DNA from: Chitinophagaceae bacterium
GTDB lineage: Bacteria; Bacteroidota; Bacteroidia; Chitinophagales; Chitinophagaceae
Direction of reading: 5' to 3'
Length of the DNA stretch: 64,000 nucleotides
Assembly (NCBI GenBank): GCA_016720585.1
Contig: JADKKH010000001.1
Coordinates: 310,001-374,000 of the forward strand
Shown here: piece after piece, positions 17,174-27,112 of the stretch
Layout of the letters: every line of letters starts with the position of its first letter
How positions within the stretch are numbered: the stretch's first letter is position 1
Translations under genes and position numbers: made by a program
The notes under the pieces: generated by a model
What the model was told of the DNA's origin: nothing
Databases searched by the model: none
The model's input: only the letters and a program-made list of their open reading frames with translations

Positions 17174-19685
17174 TTGAAATATTCAATAAGTCATATTGCC
17201 CGTATCATAAATGCAGAAGCGGTACTTGTAAACGATACAATTATTGAACAGCTTTTACTGGATAGCCGTAAGATCTATTCACCGGCCACTTCTTTATTCT
17301 TTGCGATAAAAGGCCCCCGCAGGGATGGCCATCAATTCATCCCGGAATTATACAAACGGGGGGTACGAAATTTTATAGTTAGTCAGAAAATTGAAAACGC
17401 TCTATACCCCGGAAGCTAATTTTCTATTTCTGGAAGATACCCTGGATGCTTTACAGCAGTTGGCTGCCTATCACCGGCAGCAATTCAATATTCCCGTGAT
17501 TGGAATTACCGGAAGCAATGGTAAAACGATCGTGAAAGAATGGTTATACCAGTTATTGCAGGAAGATTTCCATATCGTACGAAGCCCTAAAAGTTATAAC
17601 TCACAAATAGGTGTGCCGTTAAGTGTATGGCAGATGAATGAACAGCATACACTCGCCATATTTGAAGCCGGCATTTCTCAACCGGGTGAAATGGATGATC
17701 TGTGGGAAATGATTCAACCAACGATTGGGGTCGTTACCAATATTGGGGAAGCACATAGCGAAGGATTTAAAAGTATTCAGCAAAAAATAACCGAAAAAAT
17801 AAAATTATTAAAAGGGGCGGGACAGGTTGTTTTTTGCAGGGACCATACGGCTCTTGCACAAGCGATAGATGATATCCAGGAAGCAGAAACACCTGACAAA
17901 CAAAAAAAAACCTTTATACGATTTGGATGGGGGCATAAAGAAAATGCAGGTGGATTACAAATAACGAAGATAAAAAGAGTGGCAGCAACAGTCCATATTA
18001 CTGCACTGATTAACCGGGAAAGCAGAACGGTTATTATTCCATTCACGGATGATGCATCGATTGAAAACGCAGTTACCTGCTGGTGTGTGCTGCACCTGCT
18101 GAAGATCAGTCATGAGAAAATAGAAAGCCGGATGATAAATCTTCAGCCTGTAAATATGCGGCTGGAGCTGAAAAAAGGTATCAATCATTGTACTATTATC
18201 AATGATAGTTACAGCGCCGATCTTAGTTCCCTGGATATGGCCCTGAATTTTCTGGACCAGCAAAGTGCAGGCGGGAAAAAGACAGCGGTCCTTTCGGATT
18301 TTTTACAGAGTTCAATTTCAGATGAAATGTTATATGAACGGGTAGTTGAAAACCTGAAGAAGCACAGGGTAAGCAGGCTGATAGGGATAGGTGAAAAGAT
18401 CTCGGATAATCTCAGGCATTGGTTGCTAAAACCTGAACCCGGATTATTAATTGAATTATTCCCTTCCACCGGAGCGTTTATCCGGCAATTCCTTTCATCG
18501 CAATTCAAAGAAGAAACGATCCTGATCAAAGGGGCCCGTGCTTTTGCATTTGAACAGATTGCCCAGTTGCTGGAACAAAAAGTACATCAGACCGTTTTGG
18601 AGATAAACCTCGGTGCCATTGCACACAACCTTAAGGAGTATCAAAAATTATTGAAACCTTCTACCAAAGTAATGGCGATGGTAAAAGCTTTTGCTTATGG
18701 AAGTGGCGGTGCGGAGATTGCAGGGATCCTTCAATATCATAAGGTGGATTATCTCGGGGTGGCCTATGCGGACGAAGGCGTGGAATTGCGAAGAGCCGGG
18801 ATTACGTTGCCCATAATGGTCATGAATCCGGAAGTGAATGCCTTTGAATCCATTGTAGAAAATAAACTGGAACCCGAGATATATTCTTTTGAGATGCTGG
18901 AGGCGTTTGATAAATTTATTCAGCAGGAAGGGTTGCAGCAATATCCCATACATATAGAAATTGAAACCGGGATGAACCGGTTGGGTTTTGTTACAGAAGA
19001 CATGGATAAACTTTCAGTGGCATTGCAATTAACCTCTTCTTTCAAAATACAAACTGTTTTCTCTCACCTCGCTGCCAGTGAAGAAGCATCGCAGGATGAA
19101 TTTACATTACACCAGTTTAAAATATTTGATAAAGCTGCAAAGGAATTACAGGAAAAGCTCGGCTATACTTTTATCAGGCATATTTCAAATACAGCCGCTG
19201 TGATCCGTCATCCGCAACTGCAGATGGATATGATACGGTTGGGTATTGGGTTGTACGGAGTAGACAGTTCGGGTACAGGGACCTTGAATTTGCAAACAGT
19301 TGCTACTTTGAAATCTACTATTGCCCAGGTAAAGCATTTGAAGAAAGGCGATTCGATCAGTTATAACCGTAAGGGAGTGGTCAATAAGGACGCCGTAATT
19401 GCTACTATCCGGATCGGTTATGCGGATGGTTATCCCCGGAGATTGGGTAATGGTGCAGGATCTGTTTGGATAGAAGGAAAGCTCGCCCCGGTGATGGGTA
19501 ATGTATGTATGGATATGTTAATGATAGATGTAACAGATATTCCCGGCGTGCAGGAAGGAACGGATGTGATCATTTTTGGGGACCAATTGCCTGTACAGGA
19601 ACTTGCGCATTGGGCCGGAACGATCCCTTATGAAATAATGACGGGTATTTCTCAAAGAGTAAAGAGGGTGTATTTTGAGGAATGA
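17174..19685 (+). CDS. Bifunctional MurF ligase / alanine racemase; frameshifted near N-terminus
   Basis: A Bacteroidota-type fusion. The N-terminal half is UDP-MurNAc-tripeptide:D-Ala-D-Ala ligase (P-loop GITGSNGKTIVKEW, residue about 120); the C-terminal half is PLP alanine racemase (catalytic Lys in MAMVKAFAYGSGGAEIAG, and the NVCMDMLMIDVTD block with racemase substrate-site residues). It supplies both D-Ala and its ligation for peptidoglycan. A TTG start codon (MKYSISHIARII) is used. The frame breaks at the C4 run 17407-17410: with three C the protein reads ALYPEANFLFLEDT without interruption. A separate murF lies at 53.5-54.8 kb. Confidence 0.9.
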
Positions 19686-19696
19686 GGAGAAAGATA

Positions 19697-19716
19697 CTCG
19701 CTTCTCGCTTTTCGCT
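19697..19716. repeat. CTCGCTT tandem repeat
   Basis: Two perfect 7-base CTCGCTT units plus TTCGCT just after murF-alr. The 244-base spacer up to lspA (19686-19929) shows no gene; besides this repeat it holds only the lspA promoter. Confidence 0.5.
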
Positions 19717-19912
19717 GCAAGCTTACCGCTGCTTTCAGATACTTTGCTAATCAATAGAAATTGGAGATAGTAAATAAGAGGCGTATCCCTGCTATTGTTA
19801 ACGATGAGCAAAAAATGTTTATGTCTTTTAATAAGAAACCTAACTTGTAGTTAAATTACTATTGCAGGCAACTGGCGGGAAGCAAGCAGCGATTGGCATG
19901 CAGCTTTCTTCC

Positions 19913-19920
19913 TATATTTG
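19913..19920 (+). promoter_or_regulatory. -7 box of lspA promoter
   Basis: TATATTTG is a perfect TAnnTTTG match. TTG at 19893-19895 gives a possible -33 with 17 bases spacing. Only 9 bases separate the box from the ATG at 19930, so the lspA mRNA would be leaderless or nearly so. Confidence 0.6.
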
Positions 19921-19929
19921 TCCCTAATT

Positions 19930-20640
19930 ATGAAGTCACTGAAACTCAGGCATGTTGTATTGATCATTTCAGCAATCATCATTGTTGACCAGGTGTTGAA
20001 GATCTGGATAAAAACGAATCATCCCACGGGTGAAGTGGTAAGAGTATTTGGGATGGATTGGTTCCGCTTGCATTTTATTGAAAACCCGGGTATGGCCTGG
20101 GGTTGGAAGTTTGGTAACGAGACCGGGAAAATGGTACTCACGCTTTTTCGACTCGCAGCGGTGATCTTTGGTACCTGGTATTTAGGCAGGATCGTTAAAC
20201 TCCAATACCGGAGAGGTTTTATTATCTGTGCAGGATTGATCTATGCAGGAGCGTTGGGCAACCTGATAGACAGTATGTTTTACGGAATGTTTTTCGACAA
20301 AGGCCTGCACTTTGATCCCGCGATTACAGATTATGTAAGTTATTCCGGTGTTGCCGGATTTGCTTCGCCGGGCTATTCCTCCTTCCTGCATGGCAGTGTC
20401 GTGGATATGCTGTACTTCCCGATGTTTAAAGGTCATTTTCCTTCCTGGGCACCTTTTATTGGTGGCGATGAGTTTGAATTTTTCAGTCCCATTTTTAATA
20501 TAGCGGATGCTTCAATTTCAACCGGTGTGATCACCTTATTGATCTTTCAAAAAAGATTTTTTAGCAGGCATATACCGAAGGAGGAACATACGACTGTTGA
20601 AACAAATACAGAAGTCAGCGACAAGGTTCAGGTATTATAG
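19930..20640 (+). CDS. lspA: Lipoprotein signal peptidase (signal peptidase II)
   Basis: 236 residues from MKSLKLRHVVLIISA; the TTG 12 bases upstream overlaps the promoter box and is rejected. Four membrane helices; the catalytic aspartates sit in ALGNLIDSMFYG and NIADASISTG. It cleaves signal peptides of prolipoproteins at the lipidated Cys in the inner membrane. It is longer than the E. coli enzyme because of an inserted loop of about 60 residues between the two aspartate blocks, which is usual in this phylum. Confidence 0.95.
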   Translation: MKSLKLRHVVLIISAIIIVDQVLKIWIKTNHPTGEVVRVFGMDWFRLHFIENPGMAWGWKFGNETGKMVLTLFRLAAVIFGTWYLGRIVKLQYRRGFIICAGLIYAGALGNLIDSMFYGMFFDKGLHFDPAITDYVSYSGVAGFASPGYSSFLHGSVVDMLYFPMFKGHFPSWAPFIGGDEFEFFSPIFNIADASISTGVITLLIFQKRFFSRHIPKEEHTTVETNTEVSDKVQVL

Positions 20641-20675
20641 TCTCCGGTAATATTCTGTTTCATAATTCAAAAAAA

Positions 20676-22973
20676 TTATTCGTTTTGTTTTACGACTATT
20701 TTCTGGATGACCTGTCCCATGGAATGAACCCTTAAAAAATAGATACCTGCGGGTAGTTCAGCGGTATTACCGATCTCCCCGTGAGTTATTCCGGCGACAA
20801 TATCTATATATTTTTTTCTCACAACTTTTCCCATCGGATCTATTAATTCCGCTTCGGCTTTACCGCTAAGCTGTGAGGTGAGTTCAAAAACAAGTTCTTT
20901 GCTAAAGGGATTGATAACTGTAACAAAAGAAAAATTATCCTTTATATCTGCCAGTTGAATGATTCTCGAGTAAGTAGACTGATCCAGGTTATTTTTCATC
21001 CGGATGCGATAATAGGATTTAGTTCCTGCCGGTACAGGATCCGAAAATGAATATATGTTTTGTTCAGCGCCATAATCCTGATAACTGTTAACGGTGCCTA
21101 TTATTGAAAAACTTATCCCATCCATACTTTTTTCAATTTCGAATTGCAGCGGTTCATTTTCCCGGGCAGTTATCCATTTTACAACAGCCTGTTGATTGAT
21201 GAGCTGGCCGGTAAATGAAATAAGTTCTGTTGCCAGGGGAATGCCACACATAATCACCGTAATAGTTATAATGTTGCCTGTATCTGTAAAATTGCAATTG
21301 GGATCAGAAAGATTGGCGAGCGTAGTAGCCACTACCAGCCGGTACTTGTCACCGTTATTAGGTGGTTGTGTTTGTGAAACGGGTATCGTATAGGAAGTTA
21401 CATATTCCCAGGCGGTACCATTCCAGAAAGGCGTTGCCGGACCAGACGGAGCTGTTACATCTACCCAGTTAACTCCCCCATCCGTACTTCGCTGCCATTT
21501 ATAATAAACATAGTTATTAAAATAGGATCGTACGGTATCATAAATTTTCAAAATATTACTGTCACAAACAGTAGGATTCAACGAAGGAGAATAATTCATG
21601 TTGGGAGAACAGGTAGATACCGAGATATCATCCAGCGCCCAGTCATTACCACCACCTCCCGGGGCGTTATTGAAATATTTCAATGTAAAACTGGTTTGAG
21701 CAAGGCCGGTAAGAAAAGTAAATCCTTTTTTTACCCATTGACCTGTATACAACAGGTTACCCGTAGTATAGTAGTCAATGCCATCTACTTCAAAAGTCAG
21801 ATTGGGGTAAACACCGGATGAGTCCCCGGCAGCCGTTGGAATATAAAATGGAGGACCCGCGGCATTGGTGGCTCCTTTTCCATTTGAATCACATCCGCAT
21901 TTGGAACAGATATTCCGCATCCAGCAGGATATTTCATAATAGGTATTCGGACAAAGTCCGGAGATTGTTTGTTGAAAGGCAGAGTCTATCCGGTATGCTG
22001 CATTTATAACCAGCATATACCCTGCATTTGAATTCACTACGGTATCTGCAGCTGGATTTCCGGCTGTAGGTGAAGCAGCCCCGGTATGATCGCCGATTAT
22101 ATCCCAAACAGAGAATACCCGGTGTGTTGGTACCGAACCATCAGGTTTGGGCCAGTTGTTCAGTGTTGTATAATTTGTTTGGGAAGAAGTATTGTTGGCA
22201 ATTCCATAGGTATAATCGTTGGGCGTGTTGGTGGTGAATATCTGGTAAGTATATCCGGCAGGTACATTGGCAGAGCTTCCCCTGTTCCGTGGTTTGCCTG
22301 AACCAAAAGTTCCGTTTGTTTCTGTGCCAATGGCATTCGTTCCAACCGTATTGGAACAGATACCATAATTTGTATAAACCCTGACCGTATTGGATGGAAA
22401 AGTAAAAGTTTGTATGGCGGCTACACCATTTTTATAGGTAATATTTCCGCCCCCGGTACTGATATTGGAACCTGTCGCTGCCGTAACCGTAACCCGGAAA
22501 GAGGCAATCATGATACAGGCACTTCCGTAAAAGGAAGGTTTATGCGTATTGGCCACCCGGCCTCTCCGGAAAGCTGTAGCAGGTGCTGCAGCAGTATTGT
22601 AACCAAGATTTATAGTAATGTTGGACCCGCTTATCCATCCCGGGTCATCTCCGGCAGCGTTGGTAAATGACTTGTAGATTTTTCCTTCATTAGTCAGTAC
22701 ACGGATAGTCCCGGTAATAAAAGTGGTGCCGGCTGGAACAACGTCCTGGTAACGGCAACTATCATAGGTTCCGGCCCGGACAACAAAAGAGGCCCTGATC
22801 TCTAAGATATCACCGGTTTCAACGGTGCCTCCATTCAATCCTTTGGTTACATTAATATAACTTTTTCCAAAGTCAACAGATTGGCATAAAGAAGATTTTG
22901 CACTGGTTATCAGCACAGCCGTAATGAAAAAATAGCGCAATAAAAAAATCACATCGGGTACAGTTATTTTCAT
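20676..22973 (-). CDS. Large secreted protein with type IX secretion sorting domain
   Basis: 765 residues. A signal peptide (about residues 1-31, ending AKSSLCQS) precedes a surface-type region rich in Thr, Asn, Gly and Ser. About residues 330-470 resemble a galactose-binding or carbohydrate-binding beta-sandwich (TYYEISCWMRNIC and WALDDISVSTC segments). The last about 80 residues (INPFSKELVFEL to GIYFLRVHSMGQVIQKIVVK) match the type A C-terminal sorting domain recognised by the T9SS; PorU and PorV of that system are encoded in this window. The ligand or function is unknown. It is divergent from the sugar dehydrogenase gene, which also has this domain. Confidence 0.8.
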   Translation of the reverse strand: MKITVPDVIFLLRYFFITAVLITSAKSSLCQSVDFGKSYINVTKGLNGGTVETGDILEIRASFVVRAGTYDSCRYQDVVPAGTTFITGTIRVLTNEGKIYKSFTNAAGDDPGWISGSNITINLGYNTAAAPATAFRRGRVANTHKPSFYGSACIMIASFRVTVTAATGSNISTGGGNITYKNGVAAIQTFTFPSNTVRVYTNYGICSNTVGTNAIGTETNGTFGSGKPRNRGSSANVPAGYTYQIFTTNTPNDYTYGIANNTSSQTNYTTLNNWPKPDGSVPTHRVFSVWDIIGDHTGAASPTAGNPAADTVVNSNAGYMLVINAAYRIDSAFQQTISGLCPNTYYEISCWMRNICSKCGCDSNGKGATNAAGPPFYIPTAAGDSSGVYPNLTFEVDGIDYYTTGNLLYTGQWVKKGFTFLTGLAQTSFTLKYFNNAPGGGGNDWALDDISVSTCSPNMNYSPSLNPTVCDSNILKIYDTVRSYFNNYVYYKWQRSTDGGVNWVDVTAPSGPATPFWNGTAWEYVTSYTIPVSQTQPPNNGDKYRLVVATTLANLSDPNCNFTDTGNIITITVIMCGIPLATELISFTGQLINQQAVVKWITARENEPLQFEIEKSMDGISFSIIGTVNSYQDYGAEQNIYSFSDPVPAGTKSYYRIRMKNNLDQSTYSRIIQLADIKDNFSFVTVINPFSKELVFELTSQLSGKAEAELIDPMGKVVRKKYIDIVAGITHGEIGNTAELPAGIYFLRVHSMGQVIQKIVVKQNE

Positions 22974-23038
22974 AGACAGGATTTTGGGTATTCACAGGTC
23001 TGACTCGCTGAAATAAAATTAGATTAATGCTAAATCCA

Positions 23039-23109
23039 TGTCAATAGGTTTTATTCTCTAATCGATACTAAATTCCCGGGTGGTTTTCCCGGGAGAATTC
23101 CTATTGACA
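23039..23109. promoter_or_regulatory. Long imperfect hairpin upstream of secreted sugar dehydrogenase
   Basis: Outer arms TGTCAATAGG (23039-23048) and CCTATTGACA (23100-23109) are perfect complements. Next inward, ATTCTC (23053-23058) pairs with GAGAAT (23093-23098). Inside are two CCCGGG copies. In the 179-base divergent spacer, 43 bases before the plus-strand ATG, it could be a leader hairpin or an operator pair. Confidence 0.45.
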
Positions 23110-23152
23110 GGAACCCTTTCAACAATTAATTTTAAATCACAAATCCGTAACT

Positions 23153-24976
23153 ATGAAAAAACTATTTCAAATTTTTTTCATCCTGCTTCTATTGTTGCAG
23201 GCAGGCGAAACAACAAAAGCACAGGTAATAGATTCAACGACTATACTTTTTAATATTGATACGATAGGAAAAAATCTCGGTTACCCCTGGGAAATTACGT
23301 ATGGCCCCGATGATTCACTATGGATAACGGAAGCAAGAGGATACCGGGTTTTACGTATGAGTTCTACAAGGACCCAGTCAGATAAAAACGATTTACCCCA
23401 ACAAATCTTAAAAATTCCCTTGGCTAGCAGCCTGGTGAGTTTCGGACGATCCATTGGAACCTGGCCGCAGGGAGGCATGCAGGGATTGGCCATTCACCCG
23501 GAGTTTAACAGCGGTAAAAGGTGGGTATATCTATCTTATGTATATAGCGGCACCTGCCCGGCCGGCCCAGGAACGCCCTGTTATTTCCAGACCAAAATTG
23601 TACGCTGCCAGTTTTATTTCGCCGGGGATGCCGGAAGTCCGAACCCTGCAAAAGATACCTTAGCCATACTGGATACTGTCATCTCTAATTTACCGGGAAG
23701 TAATGATCACAATTCAGGAAGAATGACCATTGGACCTCAAACCGAAGGGGATGGTACGTATAAATTATATTATACGATCGGGGATATGGGAGCCGGACAG
23801 TTTAATAATATAACCCGGACAAACCGGGCGCAAAACACCGACACCTGTGAAGGGAAAATAGTGCGATTAAATACAGAACCGGATAGCGATGCTTCTTATG
23901 GGGTTATTCATGATTACAATACCTGGAGACAATGGATACCCAATGATAATCCTTTCAATCATAGTGTTGCTCAATTCAGTTCATTAAAAACGCCGGTTTA
24001 TAGTTTTGGTCATCGTAATGCACAGGGAATTGTTTGGGGAAATTGCAATGGAACCTGGCGGCTATACAGCTCTGAGCATGGAGATAAATCGGATGATGAA
24101 GTAAATAATATTCAGGCGGGAGCTAACTATGGCTGGCCAAAAGTTGCCGGTCTGGGCCCCGATAACAACTATTCTTCGCTGGATGCCTTTGCAAATAATG
24201 ACCGGCTGGCCAATGGACTTATCAATTACCCGGAAGATACCTGGGCTACAACGAATAATATGGAACGGCCGATATTCTCCACCTTCAATTGGGCAGCTTC
24301 AGCTATACCGGCAAACGGTTCCAATATTTTTACCTGGCCCACTATTGCTCCTTCCAGCATAGATTTTTATAAAGGCAGTATACCCGGTTGGAAAAATTCA
24401 TTATTGGTGACATCACTGAAATACGGGATGTACCGGTTGAAATTAAAACAAGCCGGCGATTTTATTGACAGTTCTTCATCCACCAATACCGTAGATACTT
24501 TTCCTTTATTGCATGGCTGGAGAGTGCGGGATATAGCTATTAACCCGGTTGCTAATAGTGGAACCTTCTGGGTTGTGATTGACAGCACCGGCTCCACATC
24601 CGGACCAACCGGAGGATTCAGTGGAGGTAGTACAGCTACCAAAGATGGTGGAAAAGTATTACGGTTATCCTATAAGACACTAATGACACTATCTCTGGGT
24701 GAGGAGAACAACAACAGGCCTCCTCAGGTAAAAGATATGATTAAAATATTTCCGAATCCTGTTGTAAATACAATAAATATTCATGGTAAAAAAGAACTTC
24801 AGAAACCTTTACTGGTAGAAATCTATGATATGACTGGAAATAAAATAAAAGATGTAACCAGTTACCGGAATGATTTTACTATTAATGTATCTTCCTTTTC
24901 GCCCGGTACCTACCTGCTGAAATTATATAATGGCCACCATATCGAAGTACAGGTGGAGAAATTTATAAAGAAATAA
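23153..24976 (+). CDS. Secreted PQQ-dependent sugar dehydrogenase-like protein with T9SS sorting domain
   Basis: 607 residues with a signal peptide (about 1-23). Residues about 30-510 form a glucose/sorbosone-dehydrogenase six-bladed propeller: GYPWEITYGPDDSLWITEA, MQGLAIHPEF, YSFGHRNAQGIVW and EHGDKSDDEVNNIQAGANYGWP are the characteristic blade motifs. The final about 85 residues (MIKIFPNPVVNTINI to GTYLLKLYNG) are a type A sorting domain, so the enzyme is probably secreted through the T9SS and surface-attached. It likely oxidises aldose sugars with PQQ; no PQQ synthesis genes are in the window. A strong terminator follows. Confidence 0.88.
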   Translation: MKKLFQIFFILLLLLQAGETTKAQVIDSTTILFNIDTIGKNLGYPWEITYGPDDSLWITEARGYRVLRMSSTRTQSDKNDLPQQILKIPLASSLVSFGRSIGTWPQGGMQGLAIHPEFNSGKRWVYLSYVYSGTCPAGPGTPCYFQTKIVRCQFYFAGDAGSPNPAKDTLAILDTVISNLPGSNDHNSGRMTIGPQTEGDGTYKLYYTIGDMGAGQFNNITRTNRAQNTDTCEGKIVRLNTEPDSDASYGVIHDYNTWRQWIPNDNPFNHSVAQFSSLKTPVYSFGHRNAQGIVWGNCNGTWRLYSSEHGDKSDDEVNNIQAGANYGWPKVAGLGPDNNYSSLDAFANNDRLANGLINYPEDTWATTNNMERPIFSTFNWAASAIPANGSNIFTWPTIAPSSIDFYKGSIPGWKNSLLVTSLKYGMYRLKLKQAGDFIDSSSSTNTVDTFPLLHGWRVRDIAINPVANSGTFWVVIDSTGSTSGPTGGFSGGSTATKDGGKVLRLSYKTLMTLSLGEENNNRPPQVKDMIKIFPNPVVNTINIHGKKELQKPLLVEIYDMTGNKIKDVTSYRNDFTINVSSFSPGTYLLKLYNGHHIEVQVEKFIKK

Positions 24977-25007
24977 ACAACTGATACCGGTATATGAAAT
25001 ATATTAC

Positions 25008-25033
25008 AAAGCCCCCGATCGGGGGCTTTTTTT
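25008..25033 (+). terminator. Terminator after sugar dehydrogenase gene
   Basis: GCCCCCGATCGGGGGC palindrome flanked by A3 and T7, a classic Rho-independent terminator. Confidence 0.92.
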
Positions 25034-25098
25034 GTGTTATGCTCAGAGGGGTTACTATTAATTTAAAAAATCATTTTCAGTGATTCTTCCAGGGCAAT

Positions 25099-25299
25099 TT
25101 ATCGTGAATTGACAATATAACGCAGGGCTGCAGCCAGGTTGGAATCCGTTGTTTTCGCATGGCTGGAAGTCCTGGTTTTACCCGAAAGGACAGCTCTTAA
25201 ATACGGTGATTGAATGGAATTTTTTGCTGGAGGTTCCTGTTTCTGGGCCTTCAGTGGATGCGGGGAAAAATAAAGAGAGGGTTGGTTGTTATTTTTCAT
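25099..25299 (-). CDS. Possible small basic protein (66 aa)
   Basis: The 503-base gap between the sugar dehydrogenase terminator and fumC holds this open frame (MKNNNQPSLYFSPHPLKAQ start). It is rich in Lys, Ser, Pro and Arg, with no signal peptide, membrane segment or known motif. No -7 box or clear ribosome site precedes it. It may be a real orphan gene or chance. The rest of the gap (25300-25479) is A/T-rich with nothing recognised. Confidence 0.3.
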   Translation of the reverse strand: MKNNNQPSLYFSPHPLKAQKQEPPAKNSIQSPYLRAVLSGKTRTSSHAKTTDSNLAAALRYIVNSR

Positions 25300-25479
25300 A
25301 GAAAGTGATTTTGGTTTTAATAGGGTTGGACTTTTAGTAATGTTAAGATAGAAACAAAACTTTCTTTTTTACAAATTTTACTTCAAAAAATAATGATAAA
25401 GGTCAGAACCTGCTTTTTTACGATAGGATTTTTACCATTCCCGGCTTGTCTTACTTAGCCTGATTAAGGGAATAAAGTA

Positions 25480-26877
25480 TTAAATCTTACCTACCATATT
25501 CGCAGGTTTTACCCATTCATCAAATTGCGCGGGGGTAACATAACCCAGTTTTACCGCCATTTCTTTCAGGGTAGTACCCTGCTTATGTGCTTTCTGTGCT
25601 ATTTCGGCTGCTTTGTAATAGCCGATCTTTGTGTTTAAAGCTGTAACCAGCATCAGACTGTTGTCCACATGTTTTTTAATATTGGCTTCAATAGGTTCCA
25701 GTCCCACGGCACATTTATCATTAAAGGAAACACAACCTTCACCAATCAACCGGGCACTATGAAGGAAATTGTAAATCATTACCGGTTTAAAAACATTCAG
25801 TTCAAAATGACCATTGGAACCTCCGATGCCAATTGTAACATCATTGCCCATCACCTGGGCTGCAATCATGGTCAATGCTTCACATTGTGTGGGATTTACT
25901 TTTCCCGGCATGATCGATGATCCGGGTTCATTATCCGGAATAAAAATTTCACCGATACCACTTCTCGGTCCGGAGGATAGCATCCGGATATCATTCGCAA
26001 TTTTCATTAAACTGACGGCCACAGTTTTCAAGGCACCATGCGTTTCTACGATGGCATCATGTGCCGCCAGTGCTTCAAATTTATTCTCTGCGGTCACAAA
26101 AGGAAGACCGGTTAAAGCGGCAATATGCCGCGCCACATTCTTTGCATAGTCAGGTGGGGTGTTAATTCCTGTTCCTACAGCCGTACCACCCAGCGCCAGT
26201 TCACTTAAATGCGCCAGTGTATTTGAAATGGCTTTTAACCCGTGGTCCAATTGAGAAACATAACCACTTAGTTCCTGGCCTACAGTTAACGGTGTGGCGT
26301 CCATAAAGTGGGTGCGGCCGATCTTTACCACATGCATGTACTTTTTACTCTTCCGGGCTAAAGTATCCCTCAGTTTTTTAATACCCGGAATAGTAGTCTC
26401 CATTATTATCTTATAAGCAGCAATGTGCATCGCTGTCGGGAAAGTATCATTGGAAGATTGCGATTTATTTACATCATCATTGGGATGCAGAAATTTTTCT
26501 TTGTCGGTCAGTTTACCACCTTTTAATACATGACCCCGGTAGGCGATCACTTCATTCACATTCATATTACTTTGGGTCCCACTACCGGTTTGCCATACGA
26601 CCAACGGGAAATAATCGTTCAGTTTATCTTTTAAGATCTCATCACATACTTTACCGATAAGTATGGATTTATTTTTGGGCAAAACACCCGCTTCTACATT
26701 GGTCAGGGCAGCCGCTTTTTTCAGGTAAGCAAATGCCCGGATGATTTCTTTGGGCATTTTATTAATGTCCCGGGCTATATTAAAATTGTCAATGCTGCGC
26801 TGGGTTTGTGCTCCGTAGTAGGCATCTACCGGCACTTTTACCTCACCCATGGTGTCTTTTTCAATCCGGAATTCCAT
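25480..26877 (-). CDS. fumC: Fumarate hydratase, class II
   Basis: 465 residues. It interconverts fumarate and L-malate in the TCA cycle. The family signature GSSIMPGKVNPTQCEAL is present, with the catalytic His region GRTHFMDATPLTVGQE and the QTGSGTQSNMNVNEV substrate site. Length and motifs match iron-independent FumC rather than aspartate ammonia-lyase, though the two are close relatives. It is monocistronic with its own -7 box 72 bases upstream. Confidence 0.96.
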   Translation of the reverse strand: MEFRIEKDTMGEVKVPVDAYYGAQTQRSIDNFNIARDINKMPKEIIRAFAYLKKAAALTNVEAGVLPKNKSILIGKVCDEILKDKLNDYFPLVVWQTGSGTQSNMNVNEVIAYRGHVLKGGKLTDKEKFLHPNDDVNKSQSSNDTFPTAMHIAAYKIIMETTIPGIKKLRDTLARKSKKYMHVVKIGRTHFMDATPLTVGQELSGYVSQLDHGLKAISNTLAHLSELALGGTAVGTGINTPPDYAKNVARHIAALTGLPFVTAENKFEALAAHDAIVETHGALKTVAVSLMKIANDIRMLSSGPRSGIGEIFIPDNEPGSSIMPGKVNPTQCEALTMIAAQVMGNDVTIGIGGSNGHFELNVFKPVMIYNFLHSARLIGEGCVSFNDKCAVGLEPIEANIKKHVDNSLMLVTALNTKIGYYKAAEIAQKAHKQGTTLKEMAVKLGYVTPAQFDEWVKPANMVGKI

Positions 26878-26949
26878 AATCTGTAGGTTTTATTTAATTT
26901 CCGTAAAATCGGGGATTACCTGACCGCTTTAATCACGGCAAAGGCAGTG

Positions 26950-26957
26950 CAAAGGTA
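26950..26957 (-). promoter_or_regulatory. -7 box of fumC promoter
   Basis: On the minus strand TACCTTTG, a perfect TAnnTTTG match, 72 bases before the fumC ATG. Confidence 0.55.
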
Positions 26958-26994
26958 GGTCAAACGGGTAAAATGAGCGGGTATTCAAAAGGAT

Positions 26995-27043
26995 AGGGTG
27001 CAAGGGTTGCCAACCTTTTAAAGGTTGGCAACCCTTGCACCCT
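26995..27043. repeat. Perfect 24-bp inverted repeat with 1-base centre
   Basis: Arms 26995-27018 and 27020-27043 are exact complements (core GGGTTGCCAACCTTT). It lies upstream of fumC and of the divergent phosphatase-like gene. It is followed by another partial CCCTTGCGAC copy. The size and G/C content suggest a mobile-type palindromic repeat rather than an operator. Confidence 0.85.
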
Positions 27044-27112
27044 TGCGACAGGCATCACCGGCAAAAATTCGTTGGATTAATTTCGTATTATTGATACGTA
27101 AAATGGTTATTC

